Shown: positions 1 to 5,824, numbered from the stretch's first letter. The stretch: DNA of 6,940 bases from Prosthecobacter debontii (GCA_945883455.1 CAMCXJ010000111.1:1-6940), one strand, 5' to 3'. The notes: generated by a model not told the origin, from the letters alone. Translations and numbers: made by a program.

Positions 1-389
1 AGGTTGTAGGCCGCCGCGAACTGCGAGGCGCGGTCCGGGGCGCGGATGGCATCGATGACCTCAAGCTCAATTTTACCTCCGGACTTGCTGGCGTATTCCT
101 CGGCGAGGGCACGGACACGATCGTAGAAAGGCGTAGAACGACGGAAGGCCATGATCCATTTCACCGGGCGCTCACGTTTGGCGACCGCCTCACCCTTGAG
201 GTAGTTCAACGTCGAAGAGGAAAGTGAGTAATCCGCGCTGCGCGAAAGATCGGCGCGGACATGGTTTCCAGAGGAAAGGTAATTGGCGAAAATGACGGCG
301 GCAAGCAGGAGGACGATCTGGGCAATGGAAAGGAAGCCGATGCCGAAGCGGTTCGGGCGGGATGGACGTTTGGAATTCGGGGCTGACAT
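1..389 (-). CDS. GldG-like ABC transporter auxiliary protein, N-terminal part (partial)
   Basis: The first 129 codons of an open frame start at the ATG at 389 and leave the left edge without a stop. The N-terminus is short and basic (S-K-R-P-S-R-P-N-R), followed by one hydrophobic segment at about residues 16-37 that looks like a signal anchor. An extracytoplasmic part then begins near YLSSGNHVRADLS. The segment around VKWIMAFRRSTPFYDRVRAL, then a stretch ending in KIELEVIDAIRAPDRA, resembles the start of the GldG / ABC-auxiliary domain found next to ABC-2 permeases. Family knowledge: such proteins are membrane-anchored partners of GldA/GldF-type exporters, known in Bacteroidetes gliding but widespread in non-gliding bacteria. 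The permease gene lies directly upstream on the same strand, which supports the pairing. The substrate is unknown. No Shine-Dalgarno sequence precedes the ATG. The family call is from sequence feel plus context, so it is moderately sure. Confidence 0.72.
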   Translation of the reverse strand, partial: MSAPNSKRPSRPNRFGIGFLSIAQIVLLLAAVIFANYLSSGNHVRADLSRSADYSLSSSTLNYLKGEAVAKRERPVKWIMAFRRSTPFYDRVRALAEEYASKSGGKIELEVIDAIRAPDRASQFAAAYN

Positions 390-400
390 CGGGCAAGAAA

Positions 401-429
401 ACTTTAAATTTTAAACTCTAAACCTCAAG
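401..429. repeat. Heptamer tandem array, consensus YYYTAAR
   Basis: Four successive 7-base units on the plus strand (ctttaaa, ttttaaa, ctctaaa, cctcaag at 402-429) lie just upstream of the GldG-like start codon. The same consensus appears in reverse orientation at 482-509 and again at 5316-5343. The stretch between the two arrays (430-481) holds no gene. It contains several TTAG/TAGG-type words but no clear unit. Confidence 0.7.
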
Positions 430-507
430 GAAGAGCCTCGGTTAGTGGCTGTTAGGAGCATAGGACTAATCTTAGTTGGAGCTTAAAGTTTAAGGTTTAG
501 AGTTTAA
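411..507. repeat. 15-bp perfect inverted repeat formed by two heptamer arrays
   Basis: Positions 411-425 (ttaaactctaaacct) are the exact reverse complement of 493-507, with 67 bases between. The arms are the cores of the two flanking heptamer arrays. The arms are A/T rich, so a transcript hairpin would be weak. No T-run follows, so I do not call it a terminator. Confidence 0.7.
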
Positions 508-509
508 GG
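482..509. repeat. Heptamer tandem array, reverse orientation, overlapping a stop codon
   Basis: Four 7-base units are cttaaag, tttaagg, tttagag and tttaagg. On the minus strand they read as YYYTAAA/G units like those at 402-429. The permease stop codon (504-506, TAA on the minus strand) lies inside the array. Confidence 0.7.
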
Positions 510-1256
510 GCGCCAGCGGCGGAGGTCGATGACCTGGTGGGTGAGGAACAGGAAGAAGGTGGTGAGCGAGAGGTAATAGACGGCGGCACGGGAATCGAGG
601 AGGCCGTTGGTGAAGTAGTGGAGATGCCGCTGGGAGGAGATGTAGTGGAAAAAACCCGCACCCGCGAAGGACTCGCCCCAAATCACGGTGACGAAGCCTA
701 GGAAATAATGGATCACCAGGATCGTGATCGTGACGATACCTGCGATGATCTGGCTAGAGGTCAGCGAGGAGGCGAGGCATCCGATCGCGGTGAAAGCTGC
801 GCCCATCAGGAACAGGATCGCGAAGCTGCCCAGCAGCGCGCCTTCGGAATAGGCAGGCGGGATGTCGGTGAACCACGAAAATGCCTTGAACTGGAGATAC
901 GCCGGAATCCACAGCAGTATGTAGAAAGTCATCGCGGCGATGTATTTCGAAAGAACCACCTGCCACGTCCGCACCGGCGCGGTGAGTAGGGTTTCAAGTG
1001 TGCCCGAGCGCTCCTCATCAGCGAACAGCCGCATGGTGATAAGCGGGAAGATGAACAGGAAATAGAACCAGAAAAGCGGGGTATGGAAAGTGACGTAAAC
1101 CAGGCTGTCCTTCACCGGCGTGTCGCGGAAGCCTTTCATCGCCGAAGACAATGAAAGCCCCTGCATCAGCGCGACAAACGCCAGCACTACCCAACCGAAA
1201 GGGTTGAGGAAATAGGTGTTGAGTTCCTTTCTGGCAAGGATCCGGAGAACGCGCAT
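504..1256 (-). CDS. ABC-2 type transporter permease, GldF/NosY-like
   Basis: This 250-residue integral membrane protein is probably the channel-forming subunit of an ABC exporter in the cytoplasmic membrane. About six hydrophobic segments are visible (roughly residues 20-38, 60-79, 104-125, 140-163, 168-193 and 225-243). The key family signature is around residues 75-95, MRLFADEERSGTLETLLTAP, typical of GldF/NosY-like ABC-2 permeases. I chose the ATG at 1256 because the protein then begins MRVLRILARKELNTYFLNPF, the usual amphipathic start. An in-frame ATG at 1478 would add 74 low-complexity Ser/Pro-rich residues that are an antisense reading of the sufD end. The gene starts 55 bases after the sufD stop, and the GldG-like gene follows. 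No partner ATPase gene is adjacent, since SufC serves the suf complex. The transported substrate cannot be told. Confidence 0.88.
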   Translation of the reverse strand: MRVLRILARKELNTYFLNPFGWVVLAFVALMQGLSLSSAMKGFRDTPVKDSLVYVTFHTPLFWFYFLFIFPLITMRLFADEERSGTLETLLTAPVRTWQVVLSKYIAAMTFYILLWIPAYLQFKAFSWFTDIPPAYSEGALLGSFAILFLMGAAFTAIGCLASSLTSSQIIAGIVTITILVIHYFLGFVTVIWGESFAGAGFFHYISSQRHLHYFTNGLLDSRAAVYYLSLTTFFLFLTHQVIDLRRWRP

Positions 1257-1311
1257 GGGTGCAGAGATTCGGCGAAACAGCGCACAACGTCCAGCGGAGA
1301 GTGACCCGAGA

Positions 1312-2559
1312 TCAATCTCCCACTTTAGAAAACTTCGCGTCGATGAAGGCGAGGACGAGGGCTTCGGTGTCCGCGTCGCCGATGCGCTCGACGGCCTCGA
1401 CGGAGAAGCCGCGGGCGATGAGCTGGCGGGCCTGGACGGGATCGATGCCGCGGGCTTGGAGGTAGAAAATTTCCTCATCGGCGATCTGGGAGGAGGTGGA
1501 GCCGTGGGAGCATTTCACTTGGTCGGCGTTGATCTCGAGGCCGGGCATGGAGTTCGCCTCACAGTCGTCGGTCATCAGGAGGTTGCGACAGGTCTGGTAG
1601 GCGTCGGTATGGTGCGCGCCCTCATCGACGGAGATCAGGCCGGAGAAGACGGTTTTCGAGTGGTCGTAGAGGGTGTTTTTATAGAGGAGATCCGAGTAGG
1701 CGCCTTCGGAAACGTGGTGCTGGAAAGTGCGTTGGTCGTATTCCTGCTCGTGATCCGGGATGGACACGGAGAGCATGTCCGAGCGTGAGCCCGCGCCGTC
1801 GAGACGGGAGAGGGATTCGTTGCGGATCCACGAGCCGCCGGTGTTGAGGATGAAAGCCTTGGCTCTGGCATCGCGGGCGGTGGAGGTTTCGTTGACGGAA
1901 ATGAGGCGAGTGATCACATTGAGATCCTGGATCGCGATGTAATCGAGCCGCGAGTTCGGGCCGGCGCAAAGGTCGTTGAACGCGATGGCGAGGCCGGGCG
2001 TGGTGTCGTCGGCGGAGCGGAAGATTTCCACCACGCGCACAGCGGAGGATTTTCCGGTGACGATGAGGGTGTGCGGGAAAACGGTGGTCTGTCCAGAGAT
2101 CCAGTGGTGGATCTCGATGGGGCCCTCGGCTTCGGTGTTGTCCGGGACATGGACGAAGAGCCCGTTTTTCACGGAGGCTTCGTGCAGGGCGGCGAATTTC
2201 GCGGAGCCAAGGCGGGTTTCCTGCTGCATGAAATGCCGCTCGACGAGATCGGCATGGCAGACGAGCGCGTCGGCGAGAGGCAGGCAAATCACGTTTTCCG
2301 GGAGCGAGGACTCGGAGTGAATGACCTCGTCGTTGAGGAACACGAACTTGGCGGCGGGCTTCGCGAGGCCGGTGGAGCGGGCAATGATCTCGGCGTGTTC
2401 AGCGTGTACCGCCTCGCCGGAGAGGTTGGTGAAATCGAGCTGCTTGATATTTGAGAAACGCCAGAGGATATCGTTGCGCTTCGGAGTGGGGATGGATTCG
2501 TAACGGGCTTTCGCAGCCTCTTGGCGGGCGTTGAACCAGGCGGGGATCGTGGTGGTCAT
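1312..2559 (-). CDS. sufD: Fe-S cluster assembly protein SufD
   Basis: This 415-residue protein has the length and layout of SufD: a variable helical N-terminal part (about residues 1-115), a right-handed beta-helix core (about 135-340) and a conserved C-terminal helical domain. The diagnostic segment is residues 348-370, with VKCSHGSTSSQ followed by DEEIFYLQARGI. His352 in CSHG matches the E. coli SufD histidine (His360) reported at the SufB-SufD interface where the cluster is thought to form. SufD pairs with SufB and two SufC subunits in the cytoplasm to assemble and hand on iron-sulfur clusters. The ATG at 2559 gives a normal N-terminus and lies 9 bases after the hicA stop. There is no Shine-Dalgarno sequence, so translation may be coupled to hicA. 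In most suf operons sufD follows sufB or sufC closely. Here a toxin-antitoxin pair intervenes. Confidence 0.95.
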   Translation of the reverse strand: MTTTIPAWFNARQEAAKARYESIPTPKRNDILWRFSNIKQLDFTNLSGEAVHAEHAEIIARSTGLAKPAAKFVFLNDEVIHSESSLPENVICLPLADALVCHADLVERHFMQQETRLGSAKFAALHEASVKNGLFVHVPDNTEAEGPIEIHHWISGQTTVFPHTLIVTGKSSAVRVVEIFRSADDTTPGLAIAFNDLCAGPNSRLDYIAIQDLNVITRLISVNETSTARDARAKAFILNTGGSWIRNESLSRLDGAGSRSDMLSVSIPDHEQEYDQRTFQHHVSEGAYSDLLYKNTLYDHSKTVFSGLISVDEGAHHTDAYQTCRNLLMTDDCEANSMPGLEINADQVKCSHGSTSSQIADEEIFYLQARGIDPVQARQLIARGFSVEAVERIGDADTEALVLAFIDAKFSKVGD

Positions 2560-2568
2560 GAAAAAAAT

Positions 2569-2742
2569 TCAGGAGAGTTTTTTGATAATGGATTTGGCTA
2601 GATTTTCCTTAATCTCGCGGTGTCTTGGAATGGGCTGGCAGACTTTAGTGGCTGTATTTTGATACCAGTCGTGATTACCTCCATGTCGGATCAGTTCGCA
2701 ACCCAAGGCGGACAGCTTGCGGAGAAGATCGGTTCGTTTCAT
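2569..2742 (-). CDS. hicA: HicA-type mRNA interferase toxin
   Basis: A 57-residue reading frame starts MKRTDLLRKLSALGCELIRH and ends ENLAKSIIKKLS. It matches the small double-stranded-RNA-binding-like fold of HicA toxins: an N-terminal helix, the GGNHDWY strand, then the PIPRHREIKENLA segment. His24 in GGNHDWY is in the position of the family's catalytic histidine. HicA cleaves mRNA and halts translation until it is neutralised by HicB. Its ATG overlaps the hicB stop by four bases (ATGA), the classic coupled arrangement. The stop lies 9 bases before sufD. All expected motifs are present, so the toxin looks intact. The coding sequence is more A/T rich than the suf genes around it. The family call is by recognition of these motifs. 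Activity has not been shown. Confidence 0.88.
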   Translation of the reverse strand: MKRTDLLRKLSALGCELIRHGGNHDWYQNTATKVCQPIPRHREIKENLAKSIIKKLS

Positions 2743-2927
2743 GCGATCTCGAGTTCAGCGCGGTGGCGGACTCCGGGAATCGCATCCGAGGAGAGATCTT
2801 TGTAGAGGTCGAGGAGGTTTTCTTGAAGTTCTAATAAGGTGACTCCCTGAGTAACGTAATCTGGATATCCATCAAGGTGGCCGATGAAGTAATCATCTTC
2901 TTTCCAATACGTGTAGGTGGTTTTCAT
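2739..2927 (-). CDS. hicB: HicB-type antitoxin (short form)
   Basis: This 62-residue protein has the HicB partial RNase H-like fold: a first strand TYTYWKEDDYFIGHLD, the YPDYVTQGVTLLEL turn and helix, then ENLLDLYKDL and a tail IPGVRHRAELEIA. HicB binds and masks HicA. This form ends after the core domain, and I see no C-terminal ribbon-helix-helix or helix-turn-helix region of the kind longer HicB proteins use to bind their operator. Autoregulation would therefore need another factor or this domain alone. The order is antitoxin first, with a four-base overlap into hicA. The ATG at 2927 has no Shine-Dalgarno sequence. The gene lies in an A/T-richer block between sufB and sufD, which suggests later acquisition. 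Confidence 0.9.
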   Translation of the reverse strand: MKTTYTYWKEDDYFIGHLDGYPDYVTQGVTLLELQENLLDLYKDLSSDAIPGVRHRAELEIA

Positions 2928-2954
2928 GAAGGTTCTAAAAGAGGGGTTCTGGAG

Positions 2955-2982
2955 ATTATCCGGTTTGTTCTAGTGTCCACAA
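2955..2982 (-). promoter_or_regulatory. Candidate hicBA promoter
   Basis: On the minus strand TTGTGG (2977-2982) is followed after 16 bases by GATAAT (2955-2960), a 5/6 match to the -10 consensus. A six-base inverted repeat (tccggt 2959-2964 and accgga 2991-2996) flanks it and could be an operator. This would let hicBA be made apart from the suf transcript. It is a pattern match only. Confidence 0.3.
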
Positions 2983-3038
2983 CAGTAAATACCGGAACGA
3001 ATTTCGGGCAGCTCTCCGAAGTATATCTCTGGTTTACT

Positions 3039-3056
3039 TGCCGCCTGAAGGCAGCA
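3039..3056 (-). other. Short stem-loop after sufB
   Basis: On the minus strand TGCTGCC, loop TTCA, GGCGGCA forms a 7-bp stem with one G-U pair, starting 5 bases after the sufB stop codon. No T-run follows, so it is a poor terminator. It might protect the sufCB message end or lower read-through into hicBA. It could also be a REP-like dispersed palindrome. Confidence 0.4.
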
Positions 3057-3061
3057 CTTTC

Positions 3062-4504
3062 TTAACCCACCGAGCCTTCCATTTCAAGGTCGATGAGGCG
3101 TTTCAGTTCGACGGAATATTCCATGGGGAACTCGCGGACGAGGTCGTTGATGAAGCCGTTGACGGCGAGGGACATGGCCTGTCCTTCGTTGAGGCCGCGC
3201 TGGCGCATGTAGAAGAGCATTTCTTCGGAGACCTGGGAGACACTGGCCTCGTGCTGGGTGGCGTGGCGGTTGCCTTTGACGGTGATGGCCGGGTAGGTGT
3301 CGGTGCGGGAGTTGCTGTTGATGAGCAGCGCGTCGCACTCGGTGTTGTTCTTGCAGCCCTTGAGGTGTTTGGGGATGAACACCTGGCCGCGATAGGTCGC
3401 GCGACCTTCGCCGACGGAGATCGACTTTGATACTACGTTGCTAGTAGTATTGTCGGCGGCGTGGATCATTTTCGCGCCGGTGTCCTGGTGCTGGCCGGTG
3501 TTGGCGAGGGCGATGGAGATCACCTCGCCGCGCGCGCGCTCACCCTTCATGATCACGCCGGGGTATTTCATGGTGAGGCGGGAGCCGATATTGCAATCGA
3601 TCCAACGCACCTCCGCATCCTCCATCGCGAGACCGCGTTTGGTGACGAGGTTGAAGACATTGGACGACCAGTTCTGGACGGTGATGTATTGGATCTTCGC
3701 GCCTTTCAGGGCGACCAGCTCGACGACCGCAGAGTGCAGCGTGGCGGTCTCGAATTTCGGCGCGGTGCAGCCTTCCATATACATCACCTCGGAGCCTTCG
3801 TCGGCGATGATGAGGGTGCGCTCGAACTGGCCGAAGGATTCCGAATTGATACGGAAATAGGCCTGCAGCGGCTGCTTGAGCTTCACGCCCTTGGGGATGT
3901 AGATGAAGGAGCCGCCGGAAAACACCGCGCTGTTGAGGGCGGAATACTTATTGTCGCCGGTGGGAATGACTTTTCCGAAATATGGGCGGAAAATCTCCTC
4001 ATGCTCTTTAAGCCCCTCGGCAGAAGTCACGAAGATCACGCCTTGTTTGGTGAGTTCCTCTTTAACATTCGAGTAGGCGGCTTCGGAATCGAACTGTGCC
4101 TCAACTCCTGCGAGGAAAGCGCGTTCCTGCTGAGGGATGCCGAGGCGCTCGAAGGTTTCGAGGACATCGGCGGGAACGTCATCCCACGAACGCTTCGGCT
4201 TTTCCCCGTCGGAGAGGTAGAAGCGAATTTTGTCGTAGTCGATGTTTTCGAGATCCTTGGTCGCCCAGTTCGTGGGTGTCGGCTTGCTTTCGAAAACGGC
4301 GAGCGCCTTGTGGCGGAACTCGCGCACCCAGTCCGGATCCTGCTTCACGTCGCAGATGTAATCGACAGTCGCGGAGGAAAGACCCCATCCGGCGTCGAAC
4401 TTGTTGCGCTCGGGAAAGGTGAAATCACCCTTCGTGCGGTCGATGTTGATCGCGTCGTGCGTTTCCTCGTCGAGGAGGGCGGTGGCGGTGTCTTCTGTGA
4501 ACAT
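3062..4504 (-). CDS. sufB: Fe-S cluster assembly scaffold protein SufB
   Basis: This 480-residue protein has the full length of SufB. The N-terminal region includes WGLSSATVDYICD, the middle has the KGVKLKQPLQAYFRIN and YMEGCTAPK segments (Cys246), and the C-terminal part has the strongly conserved CKNNTECDALLINSNSRTDT block. Cys390 in TECDALL matches the E. coli cysteine (Cys405) proposed to hold the nascent cluster. Glu419 in QHEAS belongs to the conserved HEA motif. SufB is the cytoplasmic scaffold that receives sulfur and, with SufC and SufD, builds the iron-sulfur cluster. The ATG at 4504 gives the expected N-terminus. The start lies 46 bases after the sufC stop, with a heptamer array in between. 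All key residues are present. Downstream comes the hicBA pair rather than sufD. Confidence 0.97.
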   Translation of the reverse strand: MFTEDTATALLDEETHDAINIDRTKGDFTFPERNKFDAGWGLSSATVDYICDVKQDPDWVREFRHKALAVFESKPTPTNWATKDLENIDYDKIRFYLSDGEKPKRSWDDVPADVLETFERLGIPQQERAFLAGVEAQFDSEAAYSNVKEELTKQGVIFVTSAEGLKEHEEIFRPYFGKVIPTGDNKYSALNSAVFSGGSFIYIPKGVKLKQPLQAYFRINSESFGQFERTLIIADEGSEVMYMEGCTAPKFETATLHSAVVELVALKGAKIQYITVQNWSSNVFNLVTKRGLAMEDAEVRWIDCNIGSRLTMKYPGVIMKGERARGEVISIALANTGQHQDTGAKMIHAADNTTSNVVSKSISVGEGRATYRGQVFIPKHLKGCKNNTECDALLINSNSRTDTYPAITVKGNRHATQHEASVSQVSEEMLFYMRQRGLNEGQAMSLAVNGFINDLVREFPMEYSVELKRLIDLEMEGSVG

Positions 4505-4509
4505 GGTAA

Positions 4510-4544
4510 GGTGGTCAGTGAGCGGTGATCGGTGATCGGTGGAA
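4510..4544. repeat. Heptamer tandem array, GGTGATC type
   Basis: Five successive 7-base units are ggtggtc, agtgagc, ggtgatc, ggtgatc and ggtggaa. They fill most of the 46-base gap between the sufC stop and the sufB start. The period is the same as in the YYYTAAR arrays of this window, but the unit is different and GC richer. Confidence 0.7.
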
Positions 4545-4550
4545 GATCAT

Positions 4551-5303
4551 TCAGACAAGGGCGGGTTCTTTTAGGAAATCGTAGCCTTTTTCCTCAAGTT
4601 CGAGGGCGAGTTCGGGTCCGCCGGATTTCACGATGCGTCCTTCGGCCATGACGTGGACGTGGTCCGGCTTGATGTAATCGAGCAGGCGCTGGTAGTGGGT
4701 AATGAGGAGCATGCCGCGTTCCGGCGAGCGCATGGCGTTCACGCCCTTGGCGACGATCTTGAGCGCATCGATGTCGAGGCCGGAGTCCGTCTCGTCGAGA
4801 ATGCAGTATTTCGGAGCGAGCATGATCATCTGAAGGATCTCGTTGCGCTTTTTCTCACCGCCGGAGAAGCCTTCGTTGACGGCGCGGGCGGTGAACTTGC
4901 GATCCATTTCCAGCAGATCCATCTGGGAGTAGAGGTGTTTGTAGTAGGCGACCGCGTCGATCTCCTCGCCCTTCGGCAGTCGTGCCTGCAGGGCGGCGCG
5001 GATGAAGTTTGCATTGGAAACACCGGGGACTTCGTTGGGATATTGGAAAGCGAGGAAGATCCCGGCGCGCGATCGCTCATCGATGGACATTTCGGAAATG
5101 TCCTGACCGTCCATGGTGATCGTTCCGGCGGTCGGGAGGTAGCTTTCGTGGCCGGCGATGACCTTGGAAAGAGTTGATTTGCCGGAGCCGTTCGGGCCCA
5201 TGATGGCGTGGATCTCGCCGGCGGGGATCTCAAGGTTCACTCCCTTGAGGATTTCGGTGCCGTTTTCGAGGGTGGCGTGGAGGTTGCTGATTCGGAGGCT
5301 CAT
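4551..5303 (-). CDS. sufC: Fe-S cluster assembly ATPase SufC
   Basis: This 250-residue ABC-type ATPase has every motif of SufC: Walker A GPNGSGKST (36-44), Q-loop Gln87 in AFQYP, the ABC signature SGGEKKR (147-153), Walker B ILDE (168-171) followed by the D-loop SGLD (174-177), and the H-loop histidine His203 in ITHY. The segment DETDSGLDIDALKIVA is typical of SufC as opposed to transporter ATPases. SufC is soluble. Two copies bind SufB and SufD and use ATP to open the scaffold for cluster building. The start at 5303 gives the usual MSLRISNLHA start. The gene follows the Fur-family regulator after 40 bases and precedes sufB. It is not the missing partner of the ABC-2 permease downstream. Confidence 0.97.
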   Translation of the reverse strand: MSLRISNLHATLENGTEILKGVNLEIPAGEIHAIMGPNGSGKSTLSKVIAGHESYLPTAGTITMDGQDISEMSIDERSRAGIFLAFQYPNEVPGVSNANFIRAALQARLPKGEEIDAVAYYKHLYSQMDLLEMDRKFTARAVNEGFSGGEKKRNEILQMIMLAPKYCILDETDSGLDIDALKIVAKGVNAMRSPERGMLLITHYQRLLDYIKPDHVHVMAEGRIVKSGGPELALELEEKGYDFLKEPALV

Positions 5304-5315
5304 GGTGTGGGAAAA

Positions 5316-5350
5316 TTCTAAATTCTAAATTTTAAGCTCTAAATTAAGAG
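5316..5350. repeat. Heptamer tandem array, consensus YYYTAAR, overlapping a stop codon
   Basis: The units are ttctaaa, ttctaaa, ttttaag and ctctaaa (5316-5343), followed by a decayed fifth unit. They fill the gap between the Fur-family gene and sufC. The stop codon of the Fur-family gene (5344-5346) lies at the array edge. The consensus is the same as at 402-429. Confidence 0.7.
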
Positions 5351-5769
5351 AAGGCGAGTTGGCCGCGGAGGGTAATTTCGACGTCCTTGATGACGGTGTG
5401 GGGCGGGAGGTCGAGGATGTCGGTGAGGTTGATGCCGGGCTTGAATTTCACATCGTGGATCGTGCCGGTGGCTTCGTCGTGGAAATGGCCGTGCTCATCG
5501 AGGTTCGGGCAGTAGCGGGAGGGTTCACGGTCGAAGTTTACTTGGCGGATGATGTGGTGCTGGACGAGGGCTTCGAGGCAGTTGTAAACCGTCGCGAGGG
5601 AAATGTTCGGCAGGGATTCCTTGATACGCATGAAAACCTCGTTGGCGGTCGGATGGGAACGCTCGCCCATGAGGAGCTTATAGATTTCCTGGCGCTGGCG
5701 GGTCATACGGAGGCCGTTGATCTCTTCCGGGATGCCGTTCGCTTGGGATATTAGGTCTTGGCTTGTCAT
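5344..5769 (-). CDS. Fur-family metal-responsive regulator lacking structural zinc cysteines
   Basis: This 141-residue protein begins with the winged-helix DNA-binding domain of the Fur/PerR/Zur family: MTRQRQEIYKLLM (22-34), SHPTANEVF (38-46) and the recognition helix ISLATVYNCLEAL (56-68). The C-terminal dimer domain holds YCPNLDEHGHFHDEATGTIHDV (86-107). Aligned by eye to B. subtilis PerR, His39, His93, His95 and Asp106 match the sensory ligands, but PerR Asp85 is replaced by Cys87. The paired CxxC motifs that bind structural zinc are absent: the first is D98/T101, and there is no cysteine near the C-terminus. Cys-x5-His-x-His resembles the regulatory site of Zur proteins such as that of Streptomyces coelicolor. 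It heads the suf block, so control of the suf genes is a natural guess. Whether it senses iron, zinc or peroxide cannot be told. The ATG at 5769 is preceded by GCCACC and has no Shine-Dalgarno sequence. Confidence 0.9.
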   Translation of the reverse strand: MTSQDLISQANGIPEEINGLRMTRQRQEIYKLLMGERSHPTANEVFMRIKESLPNISLATVYNCLEALVQHHIIRQVNFDREPSRYCPNLDEHGHFHDEATGTIHDVKFKPGINLTDILDLPPHTVIKDVEITLRGQLAFS

Positions 5770-5778
5770 GGTGGCAGA

Positions 5779-5821
5779 AAATTAGAATCATTCCGAATTG
5801 TATCAAGAACTATTCTAATTT
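5779..5821. promoter_or_regulatory. 10-bp inverted repeat with two Fur-box-like elements
   Basis: AAATTAGAAT (5779-5788) is the exact reverse complement of ATTCTAATTT (5812-5821). Each arm can be read as half of a 7-1-7 box like the PerR/Fur consensus. Box 1 is ttagaat-c-attccga (5782-5796), with 5 of 7 symmetric pairs. Box 2, read on the minus strand, is TTAGAAT-A-GTTCTTG (5804-5818), with 4 of 7. The centres are 22 bases apart, about two helix turns. The position over the regulator's own promoter suggests autoregulation. Confidence 0.5.
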
Positions 5822-5824
5822 AAA
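5797..5824 (-). promoter_or_regulatory. Candidate promoter of the Fur-family gene and suf operon
   Basis: On the minus strand TTTAAA (5819-5824) is followed after 16 bases by TACAAT (5797-5802), a 5/6 match to the -10 box. It lies 28 bases upstream of the start codon and between the two Fur-like boxes, so a bound repressor would cover it. Confidence 0.4.

Noticed and set aside
1257..1478. N-terminal extension of the permease from an upstream ATG
   Set aside because: The extra 74 residues are Ser/Pro-rich and mostly overlap the sufD coding end in another frame. The family start is at 1256.
1216..1788. A 190-codon plus-strand frame opposite sufD and the permease start
   Set aside because: It spans the end of one real gene and the start of another on the opposite strand and has no recognisable motif.
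2620..2805. A 61-codon plus-strand frame opposite hicA
   Set aside because: It is antisense to the hicA/hicB pair, which has clear family motifs, and has none of its own.
2930..3061. Open frame of 45 codons after the sufB stop, in the same frame, ending with an ATGA overlap at the hicB start
   Set aside because: It has no ATG, only a late GTG giving 18 residues. The opposite strand is open too. A leader peptide coupled to hicB is possible, but nothing supports it beyond the overlap.
2877..3065. A 62-codon plus-strand frame over the hicB start and its upstream region
   Set aside because: It overlaps hicB antisense, has no family resemblance and no start signal.
3461..4528. A 355-codon open frame on the plus strand opposite sufB
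   Set aside because: It is the antisense of a GC-rich, strongly coding sufB. Its protein is Asp/Val/Gly/Glu-rich with no domain, as expected from reverse-frame reading.
4510..4544. CRISPR-like repeat array
   Set aside because: The units are 7 bases with no spacers, which is a simple tandem repeat.
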